A stretch of DNA of 13,140 nucleotides, from positions 1-13,140 of the forward strand of contig QWPU01000050.1 in assembly GCA_003671065.1 (NCBI GenBank), written 5' to 3'. Shown piece after piece: positions 1-7,220 of this stretch. This stretch comes from Planctomycetota bacterium. Lineage in GTDB: Bacteria; Planctomycetota; Phycisphaerae; Phycisphaerales; SM1A02. Below the pieces are notes generated by a model. It saw only the letters and a program-made list of their open reading frames with translations. It had not been told where the DNA came from and ran no database searches. The stretch's first letter is position 1. Every line of letters starts with the position of its first letter. The position numbers and the translations under genes were made by a program.

Positions 1-291
1 CAGGTTGTTCGCGCTGCCGAACTGCGAGTAGGTGCCTTCGTAGATTGCGAAGCTGATGCTCGCGGTCGTCGAACGTCCGCGCTTCATGGTGAGCGATGCA
101 CCGCTGATGTCAGCAACATCTTGGCTAGCGGAGTAGGTCCAATGCTGCGTGTGATCCTCGTCGCATTGGACTTGCGCGCCCGATTGGCCGGTTGAAATGA
201 AGATCGACGCATTCGCGGCAGGAGAAGCAGCGAGTGTGATTGCCGCGATAGACAGCGCTGAGAAAACGTTGATGGAGATGGGAGTACGCAT
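1..291 (-). CDS. Secreted protein of unknown function (N-terminal 97 codons; 3' end outside window)
   Basis: The minus-strand frame is open from an ATG at 291-289 to the window edge, giving 97 codons with no stop. A good Shine-Dalgarno sequence, AAAGGGG (305-299), lies 7 nt before the ATG and fixes the start. The product begins with a Sec signal peptide: a short n-region (MRTPISIN), a hydrophobic core and an AxA-type end (AANA, about residues 25-28). The mature part is rich in Ser, Thr, Gly and Ala and contains stretches such as ISGASLTMKRG and ISFAIYEGTYSQFGS. These resemble beta-sandwich secreted proteins of the PEP-CTERM kind common in planctomycetes, but the C-terminus that would carry a sorting signal is not in the window. 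No function can be assigned. I am confident of the reading frame and of export, and not of the family. Confidence 0.75.
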   Translation of the reverse strand, partial: MRTPISINVFSALSIAAITLAASPAANASIFISTGQSGAQVQCDEDHTQHWTYSASQDVADISGASLTMKRGRSTTASISFAIYEGTYSQFGSANNL

Positions 292-716
292 GTCGAAACC
301 CCTTTGACATCGAGGATGAGGATCTTCTGTCGAGAGAGCAACCGCGCGAACAGACGCGCGATCCCCGACCTTTGCAAAGAATGTTTTCGTGCGAAGATGT
401 CACGGACTGAGCAAATTCAAGCAGTTTCGCGCGCAATGAGTCAAGAGTGCTACATGAAAACACTGCCCCGGCGTGCGTCTGCATTGAGTCTGAGGCATGA
501 TTCTCGGCTGACTGTCCACAGCTTTCGCGCGGAGGATCTCAGCACATCGGCAAAGGACACATCAACAAAGGACAGGCATCTGAATTTTATTGCAGCGAGT
601 GGGCAGTTCGGTCGCGCGCAGGCCGTTTCCCCATCCTTGCTCGTTTCGCACTCGGGATAGGCAGAGTTCATATCCTTGCGGCCTCCATCGTTTGACCGTT
701 TGCGAGACACACTTTC
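292..716. other. Intergenic region between divergent genes
   Basis: This 425-bp stretch separates the minus-strand secreted protein from the plus-strand SPFH gene and should hold both promoters. I see no convincing coding sequence: the open frames in it have no start signal, no recognisable domain and an odd Arg/Ser-rich composition. It contains a small GC dyad (CGCGCG, 6-nt loop, CGCGCG at 343-360) and one diverged copy of the intergenic repeat (552-609, listed separately). No strong sigma-70 promoter could be picked by eye. Confidence 0.6.
552..609 (+). repeat. Diverged copy (copy C) of the AAAGGACA intergenic repeat
   Basis: The octamer AAAGGACA occurs at 552-559 and again at 567-574, a 15-nt period, as in the copies at 1588 and 1716. 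From the second octamer, 43 nt align without gaps to copy A (1603-1645) with 35 identities, ending in GCAGTTC. The unit between the octamers is different (CATCAAC rather than TGACCTC). Conservation of spacing and downstream sequence shows common descent. It lies 107 bp before the SPFH gene start. Confidence 0.75.
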
Positions 717-1547
717 ATGGAAATCATTCTCACCGCCTTTCTCAGCATCGTGCTGTTTCCCGTCACTCTGCTCGCGTCTTGGCTCGTCGTGCATCCGCAA
801 CAAGAAGTCGTGGTGCTCAACTGGGGCAAGTTGTCGAAGATTGTGGCGACGCCAGGCATGTCGTGGGTGAATGTCTGGGGCCGCAAACTCATCAAGATCT
901 CGACGAAGCAACAGGCGATCGAGGTCCACCGCACGGTGGTCGCGGATGGCAATGGAAATCCAATCGTGGTTGCGGCCGTCGTCACTTTTCGTTTTGTTGA
1001 CACGCGCCGCGCAGCGCTTGATGTCGAAGACGCCGCGGGGTTCGTGCGCACGCAGGCGATGGCCGTGCTCAAGCAGGTTGCCTCGCGCTATCCCTATGAA
1101 AGCGCGAATCACACGATCAGCCTGAAGACGGAAACCGAAGGCATTGCGAAGGAAATGCGCGAGCTTCTGCAGTCAAAAGTCGCCGTCGCTGGCGCTGAGA
1201 TCGCATCCTTCGAATTGAGTGACTTGAGTTACGCGCCCGAAATCGCGCGTTCGATGCTCGTGCGTCAACAAGCGCAGGCGCTGGTGGATGCTCGCCGAGT
1301 GATCGTCGACGGCGCGGTGCAAATCGTCCATCACGCACTCGAGTTGCTCAGCGAACATGGTCACACACTGCAGCCTCACGATGAAGCGCGCTTGGTGTCA
1401 AACCTGCTCGTCGTGATCTGTGGCGAGTCGCATGTACAACCGACCGTCAACATGCAGGGCGGCGATACGCGGGACGCTGGCATGGACGAGAAGATGAGCA
1501 AACTCTTGGAAACGATCGCGAAGAACACCACGCCGAAGCCGTCGTGA
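717..1547 (+). CDS. SPFH/Band 7 (stomatin/prohibitin-like) membrane protein
   Basis: A 276-residue protein. Residues 2-24 form one N-terminal membrane segment, followed directly by an SPFH/Band 7 domain (about 25-190) with typical features: HPQQEVVVLNWGK, a strand-rich core (NPIVVAAVVTFRFVD) and Y-E-S-A-N followed by a helix. The C-terminal part (about 195-276) is helical and charged and includes RQQAQALVDARRVIVDGAV, as in stomatin/HflK-like homologues. Such proteins oligomerise on the inner membrane and organise microdomains or regulate membrane proteases; the partner cannot be inferred. There is no NfeD-type protease or second SPFH gene next to it, and both flanks are repeat-bearing intergenic DNA, so it appears monocistronic. 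The ATG at 717 is chosen because the membrane segment starts immediately after it; no clear ribosome binding site precedes it. Family call is firm, role open. Confidence 0.85.
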   Translation: MEIILTAFLSIVLFPVTLLASWLVVHPQQEVVVLNWGKLSKIVATPGMSWVNVWGRKLIKISTKQQAIEVHRTVVADGNGNPIVVAAVVTFRFVDTRRAALDVEDAAGFVRTQAMAVLKQVASRYPYESANHTISLKTETEGIAKEMRELLQSKVAVAGAEIASFELSDLSYAPEIARSMLVRQQAQALVDARRVIVDGAVQIVHHALELLSEHGHTLQPHDEARLVSNLLVVICGESHVQPTVNMQGGDTRDAGMDEKMSKLLETIAKNTTPKPS

Positions 1548-1575
1548 ATCGCTGCCGGAGCGCAGACTTGATGGA

Positions 1576-1835
1576 CGAGCAGACCTCAAAGGACATGACC
1601 TCAAAGGACAGGCGTTTGATTTTTTCTGCAGCGGGCGCGCAGTTCTGTAGTCGACCAGGCGGATTTGGCGGCATCGCGCCCAGTTGCGTGATCGCTAAAT
1701 CCGCGAGCAGACCTCAAAGGACATGACCTCAAAGGACAGGCGTTTGATTTTTTCTGCAGCGGGCGCGCAGTTCTGTAGTCGACAACGCGGATTTGTCGGC
1801 ATCGCGCCCAGTTGCGTGATCGCTACTTCCGCGAG
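1576..1835 (+). repeat. Two tandem 128-bp intergenic repeat copies (A and B)
   Basis: Copy A spans 1576-1703 and copy B 1704-1831; a final CGAG (1832-1835) begins a third unit. I count 5 mismatches in 128 positions (about 96% identity). Each copy starts with a 15-bp direct repeat carrying AAAGGACA twice (1588 and 1603 in A; 1716 and 1731 in B). This is followed by a T-run (GATTTTTTCTGCAGCG), a GC-rich stretch, and an inverted repeat. Mismatches cluster in and beside the inverted repeat. No coding potential, transposase or terminal inverted repeats are visible. The array sits between the SPFH gene and the sulfotransferase. A recent local duplication of an older dispersed element is the simplest reading, since a third copy (552-609) is much more diverged. 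Confidence 0.9.
1659..1704 (+). other. Stem-loop in repeat copy A
   Basis: The arm 1659-1671 (GCGGATTTGGCGG) pairs with 1692-1704 (TCGCTAAATCCGC) in 13 consecutive positions, of which three are G-U in RNA; the 20-nt loop is GC-rich. In copy B the same arms have three mismatches. It could end transcription from the SPFH gene, since it lies about 110 bp after its stop, but no U-tract follows the stem. Confidence 0.5.
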
Positions 1836-2007
1836 TTATCCGCGTGATGGGCCCGCTCCCTCGGGTGATTCTTCCGTTTTCGGCGGGAACAACTTTCCGC
1901 TCGCCTTGATTGATGGCATCTTCGCAATGAGTTGCGAACAGTCGCGTTTCCACTGCGAACGCACCGTCGACGACCGATGCAACCCTAAAGCCCCTTTCGA
2001 GATTTCC
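1836..2007 (+). other. Leader region of the sulfotransferase gene
   Basis: This 172-bp stretch between the tandem repeats and the sulfotransferase start is open in the frame of that gene, but lacks a start signal and any domain. It should hold the promoter. I see no motif I would defend, and no strong ribosome binding site before 2008. Confidence 0.4.
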
Positions 2008-3447
2008 ATGCCTCCTGCTGATCGCTTCCTTCATCTGACCACACTCGCGCTCGCCGTTTCCGCGGTGCTGCTCGCAGGTTCATCGCGCCTCCTTGCCGAC
2101 TGCCCCGCCGATCTCACTTCCGACGGCACAGTCAACGCTGCCGATCTCAGCGGCGTGCTTTCAGGCTGGGGAACCACCAGCGGAGACATCACCGGCGACG
2201 GCCTCACTGATGCAACCGACCTCGCCGCGCTGCTCGGTGCCTGGGGCGCGTGTCCAGTCGAGCCCGTGATCGATTGGATTCTCCTCACCGCAACCAACGG
2301 CACTTCCACCATTGCGATCGATGAAGCGGGCGTCACGCAGAAATCCTGGACGGGTGCCACAGGCGGCGCAAGCGCTGGCTATCTGCGCGCCGATGGCTCA
2401 CTTGTGCGACCGAGTCATCACGCTGGCGGTGCGTATGTCGGTGCTGCAAGCGGCGGCCGCATCCAGATCTTTAACGCCGCGGGCACACTCACCAACGACC
2501 TCATCGTCAGCACCGCCGCATTCCAACAGCATCACGATATTCGTCCGATGCCCAACGGCAACATCCTCTGCATTTGTTGGGAAGGTCACACGCAAGCAGC
2601 TGCGATGGCCGCTGGCCGCACCACACTTACCACTGCGTTTTGGCCTGATTCTGTTCTCGAAATTCGCCCCACTGGAACCACCACCTTTGAGATCGTCTGG
2701 AAATGGACCTTGTGGGATCATCTCATTCAAGATGTGAACCCCGCGCTCGCCAACTACGGCGTCGTCAGCGCGCATCCTGAACTCATCGACATCAATCTTG
2801 GCACCATCACCGCGGGCGATTGGACGCACATGAATGCGATCGATTACGACCCTGTGCGCGATGAGATCGTGTTGAGTTCGCGCTCGCTCAATGAGGTCTA
2901 TGTCATCGATCACTCGACCACAACCGCGCAAGCTGCCTCGCACAGCGGCGGTGCTCGAGGCAAGGGCGGCGACATTCTCTATCGCTGGGGCAATCCGCAG
3001 AACTACGATCGCGGCACTGCAGCAAACAAGGTCTTTTTCACAGTGCACAGCGCCACATGGATCGACAGCGGTCTGCCAGGCGCGGGCAACATCCTCGCCT
3101 TGAACAACGGTGATCGCGCAGGCGGACTCAACGATTACTCCACCGTCCTTGAAATCGTTCCACCGCGCGACGCATCAGGCAACTACACGATTGGAAAGAC
3201 CGCGGCCTACGCGCCAACTTCTGCACTCTGGAGCTACGGCGCACCAGGACAAATCTACGGCGGCGCCGTGCAATGCGGCGCATTCCGCACGCTCGACAAC
3301 ACCACGCTCATCACCCTCACCAACAGTGGTCGCACCTTCGAAGTCAACCAAGCGGGCACCGTGGTGTGGGACCGCTTGAATCCTGGCATCACTGTTCCAC
3401 GCGCCGCTCCCTACCGTCGAATCAACGGGCTGTGGATCGGGCCGTGA
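2008..3447 (+). CDS. Secreted aryl-sulfate sulfotransferase with N-terminal dockerin-type repeats
   Basis: A 479-residue exported protein. The ATG at 2008 is preferred over upstream in-frame starts because a signal peptide follows directly (hydrophobic core about 10-24, cleavage near RLLA30). Residues 31-82 hold two dockerin-like calcium loops, D35-L-T-S-D39-G-T-V-N-A-A-D46 and D60-I-T-G-D64-G-L-T-D-A-T-D71, each followed by L-x-x-W-G, and flanked by Cys32 and Cys82. Residues from about 88 to the end match the arylsulfotransferase (ASST) beta-propeller. Candidate active-site residues are H175/H176, H274 with N276, R292 and H347. The H274-N276 and H274-R292 spacings equal those I recall for E. 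coli ASST (H356, N358, R374). ASST moves sulfate between phenolic molecules through a sulfo-histidine in the periplasm or outside the cell; substrates here are unknown. It is alone on its strand and ends 13 bp from the converging ABC operon. Confidence 0.85.
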   Translation: MPPADRFLHLTTLALAVSAVLLAGSSRLLADCPADLTSDGTVNAADLSGVLSGWGTTSGDITGDGLTDATDLAALLGAWGACPVEPVIDWILLTATNGTSTIAIDEAGVTQKSWTGATGGASAGYLRADGSLVRPSHHAGGAYVGAASGGRIQIFNAAGTLTNDLIVSTAAFQQHHDIRPMPNGNILCICWEGHTQAAAMAAGRTTLTTAFWPDSVLEIRPTGTTTFEIVWKWTLWDHLIQDVNPALANYGVVSAHPELIDINLGTITAGDWTHMNAIDYDPVRDEIVLSSRSLNEVYVIDHSTTTAQAASHSGGARGKGGDILYRWGNPQNYDRGTAANKVFFTVHSATWIDSGLPGAGNILALNNGDRAGGLNDYSTVLEIVPPRDASGNYTIGKTAAYAPTSALWSYGAPGQIYGGAVQCGAFRTLDNTTLITLTNSGRTFEVNQAGTVVWDRLNPGITVPRAAPYRRINGLWIGP

Positions 3448-3460
3448 TGATCCCGCTCAC

Positions 3461-4477
3461 TCAATAAATCGAATCAGGGAAGTAGAACTTCTTCGCATTC
3501 GCAGGAAGCACCAACTCCACATCGATCATGAGGTGCTGCGGCATGTAGCGCATCTTCTCCGCGCGCTTGCCGCCGACAAGCACGCTCGCCGCGAGTTCCA
3601 TACCAGTCGCAATCATCGATGGCGGATAGGTGATATCCGCAGGGAACATCGGATCCTTGTCCATCACGCGCTTGATGATGTTTTTCATGCCAGCGCCGCC
3701 AAGAATCCACACGCCTTCGATGCCCTTCTCCATCAGCGCTTGTTCTGCTCCGAGCGCCATGTCGTCATCGCTCGCCCAGATCGCAGTGACCTTGGGATTC
3801 TTCTGCAAGAGCGTCTCGCACACTTCGAGCGCCTTCTGGCGATTCCAGTTTGCGGCTTGTTGGCCGACGATCTTGATGCCCGGCTCCGTCTTGAAGACTT
3901 CCATCGCCGCGCCAACGCGATCCGAATTTACTGTGCAAGGAACACCTTCAAGCACAATGATCTCGCCCTTCGCGGATCCTGGCTTGTTGAGATCGCCGCC
4001 GAGTTTGCCCACCATGAACTGCGCGCTCTTGCGACCAAATGCTTTGTTGTCGCCTTCAATGAAGATGTCCGCAACTGGCTTGAGGAAGCCACGATCGACA
4101 TTCACAACAAGCACGCCGCGATTGTGCGCTTCTTCAGCAACTGGCGTGATCGGCGCGGACTCTGTCGCAAGAATCACCAAGCCATCGACCTTCTTCGCAA
4201 GCATCGCTTCGATGTCGCTGATCTGCTTCTCAGGAGTTTCAGCAGTCGAAATCATCCACTCGACTTCAGGATGAAGCTTCGAGCATTCCTTCGCCCACCA
4301 AACAACACCAGCGGTCCAACCGTGATCGGCTGCGGGGATGCTCACGCCGATGCGCATCTTTGCGGCTTGCGCAACAACAGGTGTTGATACGAGTGGCTCA
4401 GTAGCCGTAAAGCCAAGAAACGCACACGAAGTTGCAAGAAGGACGGATGAGAGAGCGATGCGTGAGATTCGATTCAT
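3461..4477 (-). CDS. Sugar ABC transporter periplasmic substrate-binding protein (RbsB-like)
   Basis: A 338-residue protein of the periplasmic binding protein type I (Peripla_BP_4) fold. The ATG at 4477-4475 is chosen because a signal peptide follows (MNRISRIALSSVLLATSCAF, then an Ala/Val-rich cleavage region before KMRIGVS). A longer frame reaches back to 4663 but would overlap the permease. Typical features are the opening strand IGVSIPAADHGWTAG, the hinge region LVILATESAPITPVAEEA, NVDRG, and KVTAIWASDDDMALGAEQAL near the C-terminal lobe. A lipobox is not convincing: Cys at residue 18 is preceded by A-T-S. It captures a sugar or sugar-like ligand and passes it to the permease; the ligand cannot be read from the sequence. 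It is the last gene of the operon, 41 bp after the permease, and no clear Shine-Dalgarno precedes it. No sugar kinase or regulator is adjacent. Confidence 0.9.
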   Translation of the reverse strand: MNRISRIALSSVLLATSCAFLGFTATEPLVSTPVVAQAAKMRIGVSIPAADHGWTAGVVWWAKECSKLHPEVEWMISTAETPEKQISDIEAMLAKKVDGLVILATESAPITPVAEEAHNRGVLVVNVDRGFLKPVADIFIEGDNKAFGRKSAQFMVGKLGGDLNKPGSAKGEIIVLEGVPCTVNSDRVGAAMEVFKTEPGIKIVGQQAANWNRQKALEVCETLLQKNPKVTAIWASDDDMALGAEQALMEKGIEGVWILGGAGMKNIIKRVMDKDPMFPADITYPPSMIATGMELAASVLVGGKRAEKMRYMPQHLMIDVELVLPANAKKFYFPDSIY

Positions 4478-4518
4478 AGGTGGGTATCCAAGAAGTGGGA
4501 AAGAGTACAGCACTCTGC

Positions 4519-5541
4519 TCAGTCGCGCGACGAGCGTTGCACAAGAACCGCCAACACAATCACCGCGCCTTTGACCGCGCCTTGCCAGTAGGGACTCACA
4601 TTCGAAATGGTGAGGATGTTGCTGATCATGCCGAGAATCACCACGCCGACCACGGTCCCCCACACTCGGCCATAGCCGCCGCGCAAACTCGTTCCACCGA
4701 TGACCACTGCGGCGATCGCATCAAGTTCGCTTCCCAATCCTAACTGCGCCGTTGACACTGAATTCATGCGTGAACTCTGCACAAGTCCCGCGACTCCAGC
4801 GAGCGCACCCATGATCGCATAGACGCGAAAGCGCACCCACGCAATGCCAACGCCTGCATAGCGCGCTGCAGTTTCATTTGCCCCCACCGCGACCAGCTGA
4901 CGACCAAAGCGGCTGCGCGAGAGAAACCACTGCGCCACGATTGCGACCACGAAGAAGACCACGGTGCTGTAAGTGAGCGTGAGCGGTTTGCCCGCATTGT
5001 TCTCAAGGCCAAACATGGGAATACCGCCGCGACCGATCGTTGCAAAGAGCGTTGAACTCTGCGAACGAATCTCGCCCGCATCGGCAAGCGCCAGCGCAAT
5101 CGAACGAAACGCAGCAAGCCCACCCAGCGTCGCTATGAACGGCGCAAGTCGACCAAACACCACGAGCGCACCATTCACGCTTCCCGCCAGCAAACCTGCG
5201 CCAATCGTGATCGCGCCACCGAGCACCACCGCGCTCATCTCCGACCACTCAGCCGCAATCAGCAAGTTCATCGCGAGTGTCCCGAGCGCGGCACTGAGCA
5301 CCAGCATGCTTCCCACCGACAGATCAATGCCTGCCGAGATGATCACCAGCGTCATCCCCACGGCAAGAATTCCAATCGCTGCATTCGAATTAAGAATGTT
5401 GCGAAAATTCTCGAAACTCACGAAGTCACTGCCCTGTTTGGCAGTGCTCACCGCAAACAGAAGCACGAACGCAACGACGACACCCCAACGCTCAAGCGCT
5501 CGGAATCCCTCTTGCACAAGCTTTCGACGATCACTGCTCAC
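4519..5541 (-). CDS. Sugar ABC transporter permease (RbsC-like)
   Basis: A 340-residue multi-spanning membrane protein of the ribose/galactose/xylose permease family (BPD_transp_2). Recognisable family segments are the early NILNSNAAIGILAVGMTLVI, the conserved SAGIDLSVGSMLVLSAA, the cytoplasmic loop with GANETAARYAGVGI, and the late IAAVVIGGTSLRGGYGRVWGT. Length is normal for the family. The start is a GTG at 5541-5539 that overlaps the ATPase stop by 4 bp (GTGA on the minus strand). A strong Shine-Dalgarno, AAAGGAGA (5556-5549), lies 7 nt upstream inside the ATPase gene, so translation is probably coupled. It would form the membrane channel as a homodimer with the double ATPase. Only one permease is present, as in ribose-type systems. 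Confidence 0.92.
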   Translation of the reverse strand: MSSDRRKLVQEGFRALERWGVVVAFVLLFAVSTAKQGSDFVSFENFRNILNSNAAIGILAVGMTLVIISAGIDLSVGSMLVLSAALGTLAMNLLIAAEWSEMSAVVLGGAITIGAGLLAGSVNGALVVFGRLAPFIATLGGLAAFRSIALALADAGEIRSQSSTLFATIGRGGIPMFGLENNAGKPLTLTYSTVVFFVVAIVAQWFLSRSRFGRQLVAVGANETAARYAGVGIAWVRFRVYAIMGALAGVAGLVQSSRMNSVSTAQLGLGSELDAIAAVVIGGTSLRGGYGRVWGTVVGVVILGMISNILTISNVSPYWQGAVKGAVIVLAVLVQRSSRD

Positions 5542-7163
5542 GCAAGAATCTCCTTTGTTTCGCCAAACTCTGCCGTCAAACCTGATGCGAGTCGCACGAT
5601 GCGCTCCTCAGCACCGCGCTGCTCGAGTTGCTCGCGCGTGACTTCGCCCACCATCGTTCCCGCATGCATCACCAGCACGCGATGGGCGAGACCAATGAGT
5701 TCAGGAAGTTCAGAACTAATGAGAATGACTGCAAGACCTTCGCTCGCGAGTTGCGCGATGATGCGATAGATCTCTGCTTTCGCGCCGACATCAACGCCGC
5801 GCGTCGGTTCATCAATGATGAGCACCTTCGGCTGCGTTTGGAGCCAACGCGCGAGCGCGAATTTCTGCTGATTGCCGCCTGAAAGCGAGGAGATCGGCGC
5901 ATGCGGTTGCGCACAACGGATGCTCAACGCATCGATCCATCGTGTCGCCACCGATTGCTCCGCGCGCACATCAATGCGTCCGCCAAATCGTGTGTACGCG
6001 GACAGCGACGGCAATGTCATGTTCGTAATCGACGAGAGCGTCACATGCAGTCCGCGCCCTTTGCGATCTTCACTCACATACGCCACGCCACGCTTCATCG
6101 CGTCACGCGGGCTGCGCAAACGCACGCGAAGTCCTGCGACACGCACCGACCCGCTCGATTGGCGCAATCCAATGATGGCTTCAGCGGTCTCAGTGCGACC
6201 GCATCCCACTAGACCAGCGCATCCCACGATTTCGCCCGCGCGCACCGCAAATGAAACACCATGCGAACGCCCGACTGCACCAAACTCCGTAACTTCGATC
6301 GCGGGAATCGTCGCGTTCGAAACACCTTTCACTGGATACATCGAGCCAAGTTCGCGGCCAACCATCGCATGCGCAAGGGTGCCTTCGTCAGCACGCGTTC
6401 CATCTTCACTGACAAGCACGCCCTGCGCGCTTCGCGTGAATGTTCGCATGAGTGCGCCGTCGCGCAGCACGCTCACGCGATCGGCAACGGCAATCACTTC
6501 ATCAAGATGATGCGAGATAAAGATCACAACGCGGCCTTCATCGCGAAGGCGTTGCAACAGCGCGAGCAGACGCTTCGTATCACGCTCACCGAGCACCGCA
6601 GTCGGTTCATCGAAGATCAGCACTTGCGCGTTGCTCGCAAGGCATTTCGCGATCTCGACAAACTGCGCGTCGGCAATCGACAAGTCGCTACACGCGCGCT
6701 CGATGTCGAGTTCAGCACCGAGCATGTGAAGCCAATGTTGCGCGCGCGCGCGTTGCGCCGTGCGATCAATCATGAGGCCCGCCAAAGTGAGCGGTTCACG
6801 CCCAAGCATCACATTCTCAGCAACATTGAGCGCACCGACAAGATTCAATTCTTGATGCACCATGGCGATGCCTGCGCGAATCGCGTCGAGCGGTCGCGCA
6901 AAGATTCGCGCAACTCCATCGAGGCGAATCGTGCCTCCGCCAGGCCGAACGAGTCCCGAGAGCACTTTCATCAGCGTGCTCTTTCCCGCGCCGTTCTCGC
7001 CGACAATCGCGTGGATCTCTCCGCGATTGAATGCAATCGACACCGCATCAAGCGCACGCACACCTGGATAGTCGACCGTCACCGACTCGACAGCAAGCGC
7101 AACTGTCGGCAGGGTGGGCGCGTCCGAGAGTGGAGAGTTTTTGGGGACCTTCGAATGAGACAC
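5538..7163 (-). CDS. Sugar ABC transporter ATP-binding protein with two nucleotide-binding domains (RbsA/MglA-like)
   Basis: A 541-residue protein with two fused ABC ATPase domains, the usual design for ribose, galactose and xylose importers (CUT2 class). Domain 1 (about 22-270) has Walker A GENGAGKST (55-63), the signature LSIADAQ (161-167), Walker B VLIFDEPTA (181-189) and the switch His in ISHHLDEV. Domain 2 (about 285-535) has the degenerate Walker A typical of this family, GLVGCGRTE (317-325), with the signature LSGGNQQKFALARWL (427-441) and Walker B VLIIDEPTRGVDVG (447-460). It energises sugar uptake at the inner face of the membrane. The start is a GTG (7163-7161) and no strong Shine-Dalgarno is visible before it. 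It is the first gene of the operon. Substrate remains unknown: genes that normally hint at it, such as kinase, isomerase or LacI-type regulator, are absent. Confidence 0.93.
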   Translation of the reverse strand: MSHSKVPKNSPLSDAPTLPTVALAVESVTVDYPGVRALDAVSIAFNRGEIHAIVGENGAGKSTLMKVLSGLVRPGGGTIRLDGVARIFARPLDAIRAGIAMVHQELNLVGALNVAENVMLGREPLTLAGLMIDRTAQRARAQHWLHMLGAELDIERACSDLSIADAQFVEIAKCLASNAQVLIFDEPTAVLGERDTKRLLALLQRLRDEGRVVIFISHHLDEVIAVADRVSVLRDGALMRTFTRSAQGVLVSEDGTRADEGTLAHAMVGRELGSMYPVKGVSNATIPAIEVTEFGAVGRSHGVSFAVRAGEIVGCAGLVGCGRTETAEAIIGLRQSSGSVRVAGLRVRLRSPRDAMKRGVAYVSEDRKGRGLHVTLSSITNMTLPSLSAYTRFGGRIDVRAEQSVATRWIDALSIRCAQPHAPISSLSGGNQQKFALARWLQTQPKVLIIDEPTRGVDVGAKAEIYRIIAQLASEGLAVILISSELPELIGLAHRVLVMHAGTMVGEVTREQLEQRGAEERIVRLASGLTAEFGETKEILA

Positions 7164-7189
7164 GGCGCAAAGATTACCTACTCGGAGGG

Positions 7190-7217
7190 TTTATCCCACG
7201 CAACGCTTCGATTTCAA
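7190..7217 (-). promoter_or_regulatory. Candidate sigma-70 promoter of the sugar ABC operon
   Basis: Read on the minus strand, TTGAAA (7217-7212) and GATAAA (7195-7190) are separated by 16 nt, close to the TTGACA/TATAAT consensus. Transcription would start near 7183, giving a leader of about 20 nt before the GTG at 7163. It is the best-looking candidate in the divergent region, but it was chosen by eye and promoter rules in planctomycetes are less well known. Confidence 0.35.
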
Positions 7218-7220
7218 CCG

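Noticed and set aside
304..660. 118-codon plus-strand frame in the gap before the SPFH gene
   Set aside because: No ribosome binding site, no domain, and it runs across the noncoding repeat copy C.
1576..1835. CRISPR array
   Set aside because: Only two long units directly abutting each other, with no unique spacers between short repeats.
1723..2007. N-terminal extension of the sulfotransferase reading frame, starting in repeat copy B
   Set aside because: The frame is open but runs through the intergenic repeat and has no domain. A clear signal peptide begins at the ATG at 2008.
3533..4387. 284-codon plus-strand frame opposite the substrate-binding protein gene
   Set aside because: It is a mirror of the real gene's codon pattern, with no start signal and no recognisable product.
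4478..4663. N-terminal extension of the substrate-binding protein
   Set aside because: It would overlap the permease gene by over 140 bp and bury the signal peptide that follows the ATG at 4477.
7184..7189. GGAGGG as ribosome binding site for the small ORF before secA
   Set aside because: No start codon lies within 5-12 nt; the nearest in-frame ATG (7221) is more than 30 nt away.
6261..7220. Long plus-strand open frame across the ABC ATPase gene
   Set aside because: It is antisense to an intact, motif-complete ATPase and its translation is rich in Arg and His with no domain. Only the part beyond 7220 lies outside the operon and is kept as a separate small ORF.
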